A stretch of DNA of 64,000 nucleotides from UMGS363 sp051881815. Its GTDB lineage: Bacteria; Bacillota; Clostridia; Oscillospirales; Ruminococcaceae. The notes beneath the pieces were generated by a model that saw only the letters and a program-made list of their open reading frames with translations, was not told the DNA's origin and ran no database searches. The position numbers and the translations under genes are program-made. The number at the start of each line of letters is the position of its first letter. The first letter of the stretch is position 1. Of the stretch, positions 16,565 to 24,164 are shown in pieces. The DNA lies in the NCBI GenBank assembly GCA_051881815.1, contig JBJEQP010000075.1, positions 62,001 through 126,000 of the forward strand. The letters are read 5' to 3'.

Positions 16565-17431
16565 ATGAGAACAGCAGAAAACTGGAAGGATTATCAGCTT
16601 ATCGACTGCTCCGATTCCGAAAAGCTTGAAAAATGGGGCAATATAGTTCTGATTCGTCCCGATCCGCAGATTATATGGAAAACAGGACACAAATCGCAGC
16701 TCTGGAACAGCGCTCACGGTCACTATCACCGATCCGAAAAAGGCGGCGGTCACTGGGATTTTGCAAAAAAGATACCTGAAAGCTGGCTTATCTCCTATGG
16801 TGATCTTAAATTCAACATCCGTCCGACAGGCTTCAAGCACACGGGACTTTTCCCCGAACAGGCTGTAAACTGGGACTATATGTCCGATCTCATAAGAAAT
16901 GCAGGCAGACCGATAAACGTACTTAACCTTTTCGCTTACACGGGCGGCGCTACACTCGCCTGCGCAAATGCAGGCGCTTCCGTCTGCCATGTTGACGCTT
17001 CAAAGGGAATGGTACAATGGGCAAGGGACAACGCTGCTTCATCGGGACTTTCCGACAAGCCTATACGCTGGATAGTTGACGACTGTGAAAAATTCGTTGC
17101 CCGTGAAATAAAACGAGGAAGAAAATATGATGCGGTCATAATGGATCCGCCTTCCTACGGCAGAGGTCCGAATCAGGAAGTATGGAAGCTTGAAGACTGC
17201 ATTTACGATCTTGTCAAGCTTTGCACCGGAGTATTGAGCGATGATCCGCTCTTCTTCCTTCTGAACAGCTACACAACGGGACTTTCCCCGTCCGTAATGG
17301 CATATCTTCTCGGTGAAACTGTTGCTGCGAAATACGGCGGAAAGGTTTCCGCAGACGAGATCGGCTTGCCTGTAAAGGAAAGTAGCTTCACGCTCCCCTG
17401 TGGCTCAACTGCAATATGGACTAAAAACTAA
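16565..17431 (+). CDS. Class I SAM-dependent methyltransferase (RlmI/RlmK-like, rRNA cytosine C5 type family)
   Basis: A 288-residue enzyme of the Methyltrans_SAM family (PF10672). The SAM-binding core runs from VLNLFAYTGGATLACA (motif I) through VDASKG (motif II) and DDCEKFV to VIMDPPSYG (the NPPY-like motif IV) near residue 190. An N-terminal region of about 100 residues precedes it and ends in GFKHTGLFPEQ, as in RlmI-like 23S rRNA methyltransferases, but the PUA domain of RlmI is not evident. The rRNA target is inference. It follows glmM by 42 bp. Confidence 0.85.
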   Translation: MRTAENWKDYQLIDCSDSEKLEKWGNIVLIRPDPQIIWKTGHKSQLWNSAHGHYHRSEKGGGHWDFAKKIPESWLISYGDLKFNIRPTGFKHTGLFPEQAVNWDYMSDLIRNAGRPINVLNLFAYTGGATLACANAGASVCHVDASKGMVQWARDNAASSGLSDKPIRWIVDDCEKFVAREIKRGRKYDAVIMDPPSYGRGPNQEVWKLEDCIYDLVKLCTGVLSDDPLFFLLNSYTTGLSPSVMAYLLGETVAAKYGGKVSADEIGLPVKESSFTLPCGSTAIWTKN

Positions 17432-17443
17432 CGGAGGAATTTT

Positions 17444-17641
17444 ATGGCTGTACTTGCGCTGTTTGGCGGAATTTACTTTATTATTGCCGGAATAATTGGC
17501 AAGGGCAAAGCCTTTACATCAAAAATAGGTACTCCCCTTACGGGAAAAGAATTCAAAGCTGTCAAAATTACCTATATCGTTGTCGGTGTTCTGCTGCTGA
17601 TCATTTCAGCATACAGCTTCCGGCAGCTTTACAACACATGA
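17444..17641 (+). CDS. Small two-helix membrane protein of unknown function
   Basis: A 65-residue protein with two clear membrane segments (about residues 1-20 and 44-61) joined by a basic loop (GKGKAFTSKIGTPLTGKEFKAVK). GGAGGAATTTT precedes the ATG. It lies 12 bp after the methyltransferase gene and its stop codon TGA overlaps an ATG just before ecfA1, so it sits inside the operon. It is not recognised as an ECF component: the known EcfT and S components are larger. It may be a membrane accessory; no function can be assigned. Confidence 0.7.
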   Translation: MAVLALFGGIYFIIAGIIGKGKAFTSKIGTPLTGKEFKAVKITYIVVGVLLLIISAYSFRQLYNT

Positions 17642-17655
17642 GAGGAGGCAAAAGC

Positions 17656-18510
17656 TTGGAAAATATTATTATCGCCGAAAATGTTGAATTTTCCTATCCT
17701 GCAGACCCGGATAGCGGCGAAGAAGCTTCTCTTATCCTCAAAGATGTTTCAATGACGATAAAAAAAGGCGAATTTGTTGCAGTTCTCGGACATAACGGTT
17801 CGGGAAAATCAACCATTGCAAAGCACATGAACGCTATCCTTATCCCAAACAAAGGAAAAGTTTACTCCAATGGGATCGATACCTCGGACGAAGCGAAGCT
17901 TTTTGATATCCGTCAGCACATCGGTATGGTTTTTCAGAACCCCGATAATCAGATCGTTGCAACGATCGTTGAGGAAGATGTTGCTTTTGCGCTTGAGAAT
18001 ATGGGCGTTCCGCAGAAAGAAATGCGTGAGCGCGTTGACGATGCGCTGAAATCCGTAAATATGTATGAATACAAGGATCATTCGCCAAGCCAGCTCTCGG
18101 GCGGTCAGAAGCAGCGTGTTGCTATCGCAGGAATAATCGCTATGCGTCCCGACTGCATCGTTATGGACGAGCCTACTGCGATGCTTGACCCGAGCGGACG
18201 AAAGGAAGTTATGAAAACTATCCGAAAGCTCAACAAGGATTATGGCATAACGATCGTCCTAATCACTCATTATATGGACGAAGCGGCTCTTGCCGACAGA
18301 ATCATTGTAATGGACAGCGGAAATATCGTTATGGAAGGCGTTCCGAAGGAAATTTTTTCGAAGGTCGAGAAGATGAAATCACTCGGACTTGATGTACCGC
18401 AGGTAACGGAGCTTATGTATATGCTTGGTAAAGAAGGACTTCCATCCGACACGCATCTGATAAAAGAGGACGAGTGTGTTGACGCACTGATAAAAATGCT
18501 TGGCAGCTAA
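17656..18510 (+). CDS. ecfA1: Energy-coupling factor transporter ATPase EcfA1
   Basis: A 284-residue ABC ATPase of the ECF vitamin/cofactor transporter energising module. Walker A GHNGSGKST, Q-loop FQNPDNQ, signature LSGGQKQR, Walker B IVMDEPTAMLD and H-loop THYMDE are all intact, and the C-terminal extension (LGLDVPQVTELMYML) matches the EcfA interface region. The start is TTG at 17656, 8 bases after AGAGGAGG; the in-frame ATG at 17638 lies before that ribosome site. It pairs with EcfA2 and EcfT encoded downstream; no S component is nearby, as expected for a shared (group II) module. Confidence 0.95.
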   Translation: MENIIIAENVEFSYPADPDSGEEASLILKDVSMTIKKGEFVAVLGHNGSGKSTIAKHMNAILIPNKGKVYSNGIDTSDEAKLFDIRQHIGMVFQNPDNQIVATIVEEDVAFALENMGVPQKEMRERVDDALKSVNMYEYKDHSPSQLSGGQKQRVAIAGIIAMRPDCIVMDEPTAMLDPSGRKEVMKTIRKLNKDYGITIVLITHYMDEAALADRIIVMDSGNIVMEGVPKEIFSKVEKMKSLGLDVPQVTELMYMLGKEGLPSDTHLIKEDECVDALIKMLGS

Positions 18511-18534
18511 TCTGACATTAGGGGGGTAAAGGAT

Positions 18535-19395
18535 ATGGTTCTATCAATTATTTTTACAGCAGTTTATCTGACACTCATGATAGTATTTCCATTAAAAGGC
18601 AGAAAAACTATGCCAACGACGGTAAAAACAGCATTTATGCTCGGATTGCCTATTCTTGGCGTATTCGCTATTATACAAGAAAAACTTGTTGAAAGGAAAT
18701 ACAGCGGATTATTTTCGGAGCTTACCGATCATCAAAGCAATTTGGAGCAATACGAAAATCTGAAACCGCTCATAAATCCATCGACAGATATTTTCCTGCC
18801 TATCCTTATCGGTTTTGTCGGAGCTATTGCCGTAGTAATCGGAATGGTAAAGGTTCTAAAATATCCTTTAACGGAAGAAATGTCTGAATACTCAAAGGAA
18901 CTTACAGGATCGCTTGCTTCGGACTACCGCAAAAAATGTGCAGGCTATATTTCCACTTGCGGAATAATCATAGATGTATGCTCATTATTGTTTATGGCTG
19001 GATTTGTCATATACTTTGCACAGATAATACCGAAGATCCCAGAAATATTTGATACAGCTGTAGCTGCGATAATGATCTGCGGCGTTCTGATCTTTCTTAC
19101 ATTAATAGTACCATTTGCATTTCTGCTATTGATAGCCGCTGCAGGCTATTTGTTGTCATTAACTGCTGTAATAGCTGTCATTTCCTGCCTTCCGCAAATA
19201 TTAGGAATGATAATGTGCTGCTTCGGATTTGGAATGACCTTTACTGCTGCGGCTGTAGTTTCAATTTGTGCCGTAGTCAGAATGAAAAAATCGGGAGAAT
19301 TCACCACAGGAAAGACCGTTCTTTACATAATCGGCTCACTTATCCCGATAGTAAACCTATTTACTCTCATAGCAATAAAAAAAGCGTCTTATTGA
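18535..19395 (+). CDS. Polytopic membrane protein of unknown function inserted between ecfA1 and ecfA2
   Basis: A 286-residue protein with about seven hydrophobic segments: near residues 1-18, 30-46, 84-108, 140-165, 172-196, 198-240 (two close segments) and 262-282. A loop of ~35 polar residues follows the second segment (TDHQSNLEQYENLKPL). It does not resemble EcfT, which has its own gene downstream, nor a recognised S component; the length and helix count are larger than most S components. AGGGGGG and AAAGGAT lie before the ATG. Codon use looks more AT-rich than in the flanking ATPase genes, which hints at later insertion. Function unknown. Confidence 0.7.
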   Translation: MVLSIIFTAVYLTLMIVFPLKGRKTMPTTVKTAFMLGLPILGVFAIIQEKLVERKYSGLFSELTDHQSNLEQYENLKPLINPSTDIFLPILIGFVGAIAVVIGMVKVLKYPLTEEMSEYSKELTGSLASDYRKKCAGYISTCGIIIDVCSLLFMAGFVIYFAQIIPKIPEIFDTAVAAIMICGVLIFLTLIVPFAFLLLIAAAGYLLSLTAVIAVISCLPQILGMIMCCFGFGMTFTAAAVVSICAVVRMKKSGEFTTGKTVLYIIGSLIPIVNLFTLIAIKKASY

Positions 19396-19464
19396 GTCGT
19401 TTCAATTTAAGAAAACATTATCCGCTAACGTGAAATGTATTTCATTTGAAAGGAAAGTTCTTTA

Positions 19465-20337
19465 ATGGCAATAATCAAAACCGAAAATCTGACTTATACC
19501 TACAGTATTGGAACTCCGTTCGAAAAAACCGCTGTAGATAACGTAAATCTTGAAATTGAAGAAGGAGAGCTTGTCGGCATCATCGGTCACACAGGCTCGG
19601 GAAAATCAACGCTCATCCAGCATCTTAACGGACTTATCAAGCCTACCTCGGGCAAGGTTCTCATTGACGGACAAGACATCTGGAGCAAGGATATAAAGCT
19701 CCGTGATGTTCGTTTCAATGTCGGACTTGTTTTCCAGTATCCCGAATATCAGATATTTGAAGAAACAGTTTACAAAGACATCGCATTCGGTCCTAAAAAC
19801 ATGGGACTTGATGACAAAGAGATCGAAAAAAGAATATATGAGATAACCGATCTGCTCGGACTTGGAAGAGAAAACCTCAAAAAGTCTCCGTTTGAGCTTT
19901 CGGGCGGTCAGAAACGACGTGTTGCAATCGCAGGCGTAATGGCTATGCAGCCGAAGGTGCTTATCCTTGACGAACCGACTGCAGGACTTGACCCGAAGGG
20001 CAGAGATGTTATCCTTGAACAGATAAAGGAATATCACAGAAAAACAAAATCGACCGTTCTTCTTGTTTCGCACAGCATGGAGGATGTTGCAAGGTTTGCT
20101 ACAAAGATTCTTGTTATGAATCACGCAAAGATTTTCTGCTACGATACTCCCCCAAAGGTTTTTATGCAGGCAGAGGAGCTTACAAAGATCGGTCTTTCCG
20201 TTCCGCAGGTCACAAAAGTCTTTCTTGCGCTGCGTGAAAAAGGTATTGACATCCGCACAGATGTATATACGACTGAATTCGCTGTAAAAACTATCAAGGA
20301 ATACCTTGCCGAACATAGGAGAACGCCAAATGCTTAA
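19465..20337 (+). CDS. ecfA2: Energy-coupling factor transporter ATPase EcfA2
   Basis: A 290-residue ABC ATPase with Walker A GHTGSGKST, Q-loop FQYPEYQ, signature LSGGQKRR, Walker B LILDEPTAGLD and H-loop SHSMED. The YPEYQ Q-loop and the C-terminal LTKIGLSVPQVTKVFLALR segment are characteristic of EcfA2, which forms a heterodimer with EcfA1. GAAAGGAAAG precedes the ATG. The 69-bp gap from the preceding membrane gene contains a 14-bp palindrome (19431-19444). The end overlaps ecfT by 8 bp. Confidence 0.95.
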   Translation: MAIIKTENLTYTYSIGTPFEKTAVDNVNLEIEEGELVGIIGHTGSGKSTLIQHLNGLIKPTSGKVLIDGQDIWSKDIKLRDVRFNVGLVFQYPEYQIFEETVYKDIAFGPKNMGLDDKEIEKRIYEITDLLGLGRENLKKSPFELSGGQKRRVAIAGVMAMQPKVLILDEPTAGLDPKGRDVILEQIKEYHRKTKSTVLLVSHSMEDVARFATKILVMNHAKIFCYDTPPKVFMQAEELTKIGLSVPQVTKVFLALREKGIDIRTDVYTTEFAVKTIKEYLAEHRRTPNA

Positions 20338-21133
20338 AGATATCACTATCGGACAATACTTCCCGGGCAATTCGGCCGTTCACAGGCTTGACCCGAGATT
20401 CAAGATAATCATAACTGCTGTTTTCATCGTTTCGCTTTTCTGTGCAGACAATTTTCTCGGACTTCTTATAAGCTGCGTTTTTATGCTTATATCGTTTCTT
20501 ATTTCACAGATACCGCTGAAGCTGATGATGAAGAGCATAAAGCCAATTATACCTATCATAATTTTTACAACGGTTCTGAATCTTTTCTTTCTGGACGGTG
20601 TTACGCTTTTCAAGCTTGGTTTTATAAAAATAACATACGAGGGACTTCGTACATCATTGTTTATGATAATACGCATTATAGCGCTCATTATGGGTTCTTC
20701 GCTTCTGACCTACACAACATCGCCCATCACGCTTACCGATGCGATAGAAAGGCTCATGTCGCCGCTTGCAAAGATACATTTGCCCGTTCACGAGCTTGCA
20801 ATGATGATGACTATCGCTCTTCGTTTTATTCCAACGCTTATTGAGGAGACCGACAAGATAATGTCTGCGCAGAAGGCAAGAGGCGCTGATATGGAAAGCG
20901 GCAGCCTTATGCAGAGAGCAAAAGCGCTCACGCCTATACTCATTCCGCTTTTCGTTTCCGCATTCAGACGTGCAGAAGAGCTTGCACTTGCGATGGAATG
21001 CCGCTGCTATCATGGCGGTGAGGGCAGAACTCGCTTAAAGGAGCTTAAATCGACCGCAAGTGATTATACAGCTCTGGGTCTTTCGTTCGTATTTCTTGAT
21101 GCGGTAATTCTTATGAATATTATCTTCGGCTGA
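20330..21133 (+). CDS. ecfT: Energy-coupling factor transporter transmembrane protein EcfT
   Basis: A 267-residue integral membrane protein of the CbiQ/EcfT family: HRLDPRFKI at the N terminus, four to five membrane helices (two within residues 25-65, others near 100-125 and 245-263) and the coupling helices, including the conserved QKARGAD motif and a second motif near MECRCYHGG that docks on the ATPases. The ATG at 20330 has AGGAGA 8 bases upstream and overlaps ecfA2. It completes the general ECF module used by separately encoded S components for vitamin or cofactor uptake. Confidence 0.95.
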   Translation: MLKDITIGQYFPGNSAVHRLDPRFKIIITAVFIVSLFCADNFLGLLISCVFMLISFLISQIPLKLMMKSIKPIIPIIIFTTVLNLFFLDGVTLFKLGFIKITYEGLRTSLFMIIRIIALIMGSSLLTYTTSPITLTDAIERLMSPLAKIHLPVHELAMMMTIALRFIPTLIEETDKIMSAQKARGADMESGSLMQRAKALTPILIPLFVSAFRRAEELALAMECRCYHGGEGRTRLKELKSTASDYTALGLSFVFLDAVILMNIIFG

Positions 21134-21145
21134 CGGGTGAAGCTT

Positions 21146-21880
21146 ATGCGCAACTTAAAATGCACAATGTCATACAGAGGCACGGCATATCACGGCTTTC
21201 AGAGTCAGAACAACGCTGTTGCAATTCAGGATATACTTGAACAGCGCTTGTCCTATCTAACTCACGGTGATGTGAAGGTCAACGGCTGTTCTCGGACGGA
21301 TAAGGGCGTTCACGCTAATGAGTTCTGCTTCAACTTCAAGACGGAGCATCATATCCCCTGCAATAATATCATAAGAGGGATAAACTCTCTGCTGCCCGAT
21401 GATATCGCTGTTCACACCTGCGAAGAAACGGACGACGATTTTCACGCCCGTTTCTCCTGCACAGGCAAGGAATATGTCTATCTTATGTTAAATCGTCCGA
21501 CAAAAGACCCTTTTTCCTCCGACCTTGCGCTTCATTATCCGTACAAGCTTGATGTTCCGCTGCTTGACCGATGCGCACAAAGCTTTGTCGGGACGCATGA
21601 TTTCACATCATTTTGCGGAACTGCAAACATCAAAGAGAACTGCACAAGGACAATCGAATATTTTTGTGTGCAGAAAGATGAAAGTTTTGTGAGATTTATT
21701 GTAAAAGGCGACGGTTTCCTGTATAATATGGTCAGGATAATGGTCGGAACGCTTATTTTTATAAATGAGGGCAAGATCGCACCTGACGGGATAGAAGATA
21801 TCCTGAACAAAAAGGACAGAAACTATGCAGGAAAGACAGCTGCACCCTACGGACTATATCTGAACAAGGTCTTTTACTGA
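21146..21880 (+). CDS. truA: tRNA pseudouridine(38-40) synthase TruA
   Basis: A 244-residue pseudouridine synthase acting on anticodon-stem uridines 38-40. The catalytic Asp lies in NGCSRTDKGVHA near residue 50, and the RNA-binding segments YHGFQSQ and FLYNMVRIMVGT are intact. The ATG at 21146 has GGTGA 5 bases upstream; a GTG at 21137 is a possible alternative adding three residues. TruA next to ecfA1A2T is a conserved Firmicute arrangement (also seen near ribosomal protein operons). Confidence 0.96.
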   Translation: MRNLKCTMSYRGTAYHGFQSQNNAVAIQDILEQRLSYLTHGDVKVNGCSRTDKGVHANEFCFNFKTEHHIPCNNIIRGINSLLPDDIAVHTCEETDDDFHARFSCTGKEYVYLMLNRPTKDPFSSDLALHYPYKLDVPLLDRCAQSFVGTHDFTSFCGTANIKENCTRTIEYFCVQKDESFVRFIVKGDGFLYNMVRIMVGTLIFINEGKIAPDGIEDILNKKDRNYAGKTAAPYGLYLNKVFY

Positions 21881-21916
21881 TAATCGCAGGATACATGACT
21901 TGAAAGGAATTTAAAA

Positions 21917-23107
21917 ATGGCTGTAACCGATGTTTCCGATCTTAAAAAAAGACGGCAGAGAAAAAAACTCGGCCGCTTTTTAAAGAAATTCATCATTATT
22001 TTTATACTTGCTCTGGCGGTAGCTCTGCTTATATTCACAAAAAGCTCATGGTACCCGAAGCTTGACGGTATTCTTACGAAAATTCCCATTGCTGAAAACA
22101 ATACCGAATTTGCAGGCGGAAACTTTCCCATTTCTATCGAAGGCGGAGCGGCATATCAGCTTGAAGCCGTAGACAGTGCAATAGCTGTGCTCGATGATTC
22201 TCACTATTTTGTATATGATACAAACGGAAAGAGCATTTTCACCCAGCAGCATACTATGGCAAATCCGATACTGACAGTTTCTCCAAAAAAGGCGCTTATC
22301 TATGACATCGGCGGAAACTCATTCAGCCTTATGAGCAAGTACAAGTGCATATACAAGGTAGAAACCGACTACCCTATCCTGCTTGCGAAATTGAGCAGCA
22401 ATGACAAGGCTGCCATTGTTACAAAGGATGACAAATTCCTTGCAGTAATGAAGATCTATGACAATACGGGAAAAAACATCTTTAACTACAGCTCGATCGA
22501 ACGAATAATTGATGTAACGTTCAACAGTGAAAATAACGGCTGTTACATTACAACTATTGGTTCAAAGGACGGTGTTCTCGTTTCAAAGATACTTTTCTAC
22601 CGTTTTGACAAGATAGATTATGATGAGCTTGGAAATCCTGTACCCGTATGGCAGACGGAGTATCTTGAAACACTTGCTGTTTCGGTACGGCTTTTCGGAA
22701 ATGACAAGATAGTTGTTTTCGGCGATAACCTTTGTGCGACATATAACACAGAGGGAACTCTGCTTTCTACATATAAATACCCCCGTGAGCTTTCGGGTTT
22801 TGACTCAAACAGCAAAATAGCTGCTATGGTCTTCAACAATTCGGAACAAAGAAGTTCCGAGATCGTTATGATCGACAGCGAAACAGGCGAAGAAAAATCA
22901 TTTATCAATGATTTTATAGTAAACAGCATTCATGTTTACGATTCGGAGGTCTATATTCACAATAACCGTGATATTATCGCATACAATATACTTGGAGAAA
23001 AGGTTGCAGGCACAGAGCTTTCGGAGGATTATGACGATTTCAGAAAGCTTGGCGGAAATGTTTTTCTGCTTGGATACGATACTATCAATAGAATTAATTT
23101 TAATTAA
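21917..23107 (+). CDS. DUF5711-like membrane-anchored beta-propeller-like protein
   Basis: A 396-residue protein with a basic N terminus (KKRRQRKKLGRFLKK), one membrane segment (about residues 26-43) and a large extracytoplasmic region of repeated strands such as SAIAVLDDSHYFVYDTNGK, KALIYDIGG and KIVVFGDNLCATYNTEG. The repeats look like a PQQ/WD-type beta-propeller and match my recollection of the DUF5711 family in Clostridia; that name is from memory, not from a search. AAAGGAA precedes the ATG. It lies 9 bp before the CvpA-like gene, so both are probably co-expressed. Function unknown; a cell-envelope role is inferred. Confidence 0.7.
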   Translation: MAVTDVSDLKKRRQRKKLGRFLKKFIIIFILALAVALLIFTKSSWYPKLDGILTKIPIAENNTEFAGGNFPISIEGGAAYQLEAVDSAIAVLDDSHYFVYDTNGKSIFTQQHTMANPILTVSPKKALIYDIGGNSFSLMSKYKCIYKVETDYPILLAKLSSNDKAAIVTKDDKFLAVMKIYDNTGKNIFNYSSIERIIDVTFNSENNGCYITTIGSKDGVLVSKILFYRFDKIDYDELGNPVPVWQTEYLETLAVSVRLFGNDKIVVFGDNLCATYNTEGTLLSTYKYPRELSGFDSNSKIAAMVFNNSEQRSSEIVMIDSETGEEKSFINDFIVNSIHVYDSEVYIHNNRDIIAYNILGEKVAGTELSEDYDDFRKLGGNVFLLGYDTINRINFN

Positions 23108-23116
23108 GGAACGGCA

Positions 23117-23977
23117 ATGGACTTTTTATCAGAACATTATCTTGACATAATAACTCTACTTCTCATTATCATCATCACCTATTCGGGATATAAAAAAGGT
23201 ATCCTGCAAATGGTCATATCGCTTGCGGGATTCTTTATATCGGCAGCGGCTGCAGGCTTTGTGAGCAATGTAACATACGAATATGTATATTTTCACATTG
23301 TACAGCCATCGGTAATGGAATATATCGAAGCCGAAGCTGATAAGCTTTCGGAAGAATACTCGCAGGAAAAGCTGCTTGAAAAATTCGGCGTTTCACTCCC
23401 CGACAGCGAATATCCTGCAGATGAGGAAATGCCGGACTTGACGAATGAAGAAATAAGTGGTAAACTTAACAGTATATTTAAAGAATACTGCGGCAGGATA
23501 ACAGGATCGTTAAGCGGAGTCATCCCCGACGAGATACTTGAAAGCGCTGACAAATACCTCGAAAAGAACGAGCTTGACAAAGAGGCGGCGCTGAATTATC
23601 CCGACAATATGAAAGCTTCTGCCACAACGCTTATCGAATCCGAAATAGTCCGTCCGGTTATGCTGAAGACGGTAAAAAACATAATATTCTTTATTACCTT
23701 CACGGTCATCTGTATTGTATTTTCAATAATTTTACGGGCGGTCAAGGTAATCAGAAAAATAGAATTGATAAAAAAGCCGGATTCCTTATTTGGCGGAATA
23801 CTCGGATTTGTTTACTCAATTTTAACAATAATGGCAATTTCGCTGCTCTGCAGCATATTTATAAAGCTTACGGCAGATGAAAACTCTGTTCTGAACACGA
23901 GCGTTATTGAAAAAACATATATTTTCAAATACACTTATTCATTAAGCTTTCTTCTGCTGACAGCCTTATTTAAATAA
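23117..23977 (+). CDS. CvpA family membrane protein
   Basis: A 286-residue protein. The N terminus (DIITLLLIIIITYSGYKKGILQMVISLAGFF) is the first CvpA helix pair with the conserved G-x-x-K-G turn. A long acidic extracellular insertion (about 55-165) separates it from two C-terminal membrane segments (about 187-210 and 225-252) and a last hydrophobic segment (265-284). CvpA proteins are linked to colicin V production in E. coli and to septation or cortex factors in Firmicutes. The stop codon TAA at 23975-23977 abuts the left end of the MITE-like element, so the C terminus may have been reset by the insertion. Confidence 0.75.
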   Translation: MDFLSEHYLDIITLLLIIIITYSGYKKGILQMVISLAGFFISAAAAGFVSNVTYEYVYFHIVQPSVMEYIEAEADKLSEEYSQEKLLEKFGVSLPDSEYPADEEMPDLTNEEISGKLNSIFKEYCGRITGSLSGVIPDEILESADKYLEKNELDKEAALNYPDNMKASATTLIESEIVRPVMLKTVKNIIFFITFTVICIVFSIILRAVKVIRKIELIKKPDSLFGGILGFVYSILTIMAISLLCSIFIKLTADENSVLNTSVIEKTYIFKYTYSLSFLLLTALFK

Positions 23978-24142
23978 GGGAACCTCTAAAAAACCTCCTT
24001 CACGGCATATTTTCTATGACTTACATCATCTGCTGCGTTAACCAACCTTGTAATACATCAAGTATTACTGCGGTTTGTTGCCTTGCAGCTGATGCAATTC
24101 ATGTACGAAAATATGCTCGTGTCCCGGTTTTTAGAGAACCCC
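23978..24142. mobile_element. 165-bp fully palindromic MITE-like element
   Basis: The left end GGGAACCTCTAAAAAACC and the right end GGTTTTTAGAGAACCCC are imperfect inverted repeats, and the similarity continues inward along both arms (shared CACG-GCATATTTTC, a CATCAT/CATCAGCTGC block, and AACCAACC/AACAAACC) to a central GTAATAC-ATCAA-GTATTAC hairpin (about 24050-24075). There is no open frame. ATAA flanks both sides (23974-23977 and 24143-24146), compatible with a short target duplication. This is the build of a non-autonomous miniature inverted-repeat element or a long-hairpin RNA; the parent transposase is unknown. Confidence 0.72.
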
Positions 24143-24164
24143 ATAATAGTTTGGAGGACATTAA

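Noticed and set aside
23978..24142. CRISPR-like or riboswitch interpretation of the inverted repeat
   Set aside because: There is one long palindrome, not spaced direct repeats, and no riboswitch core was recognised.
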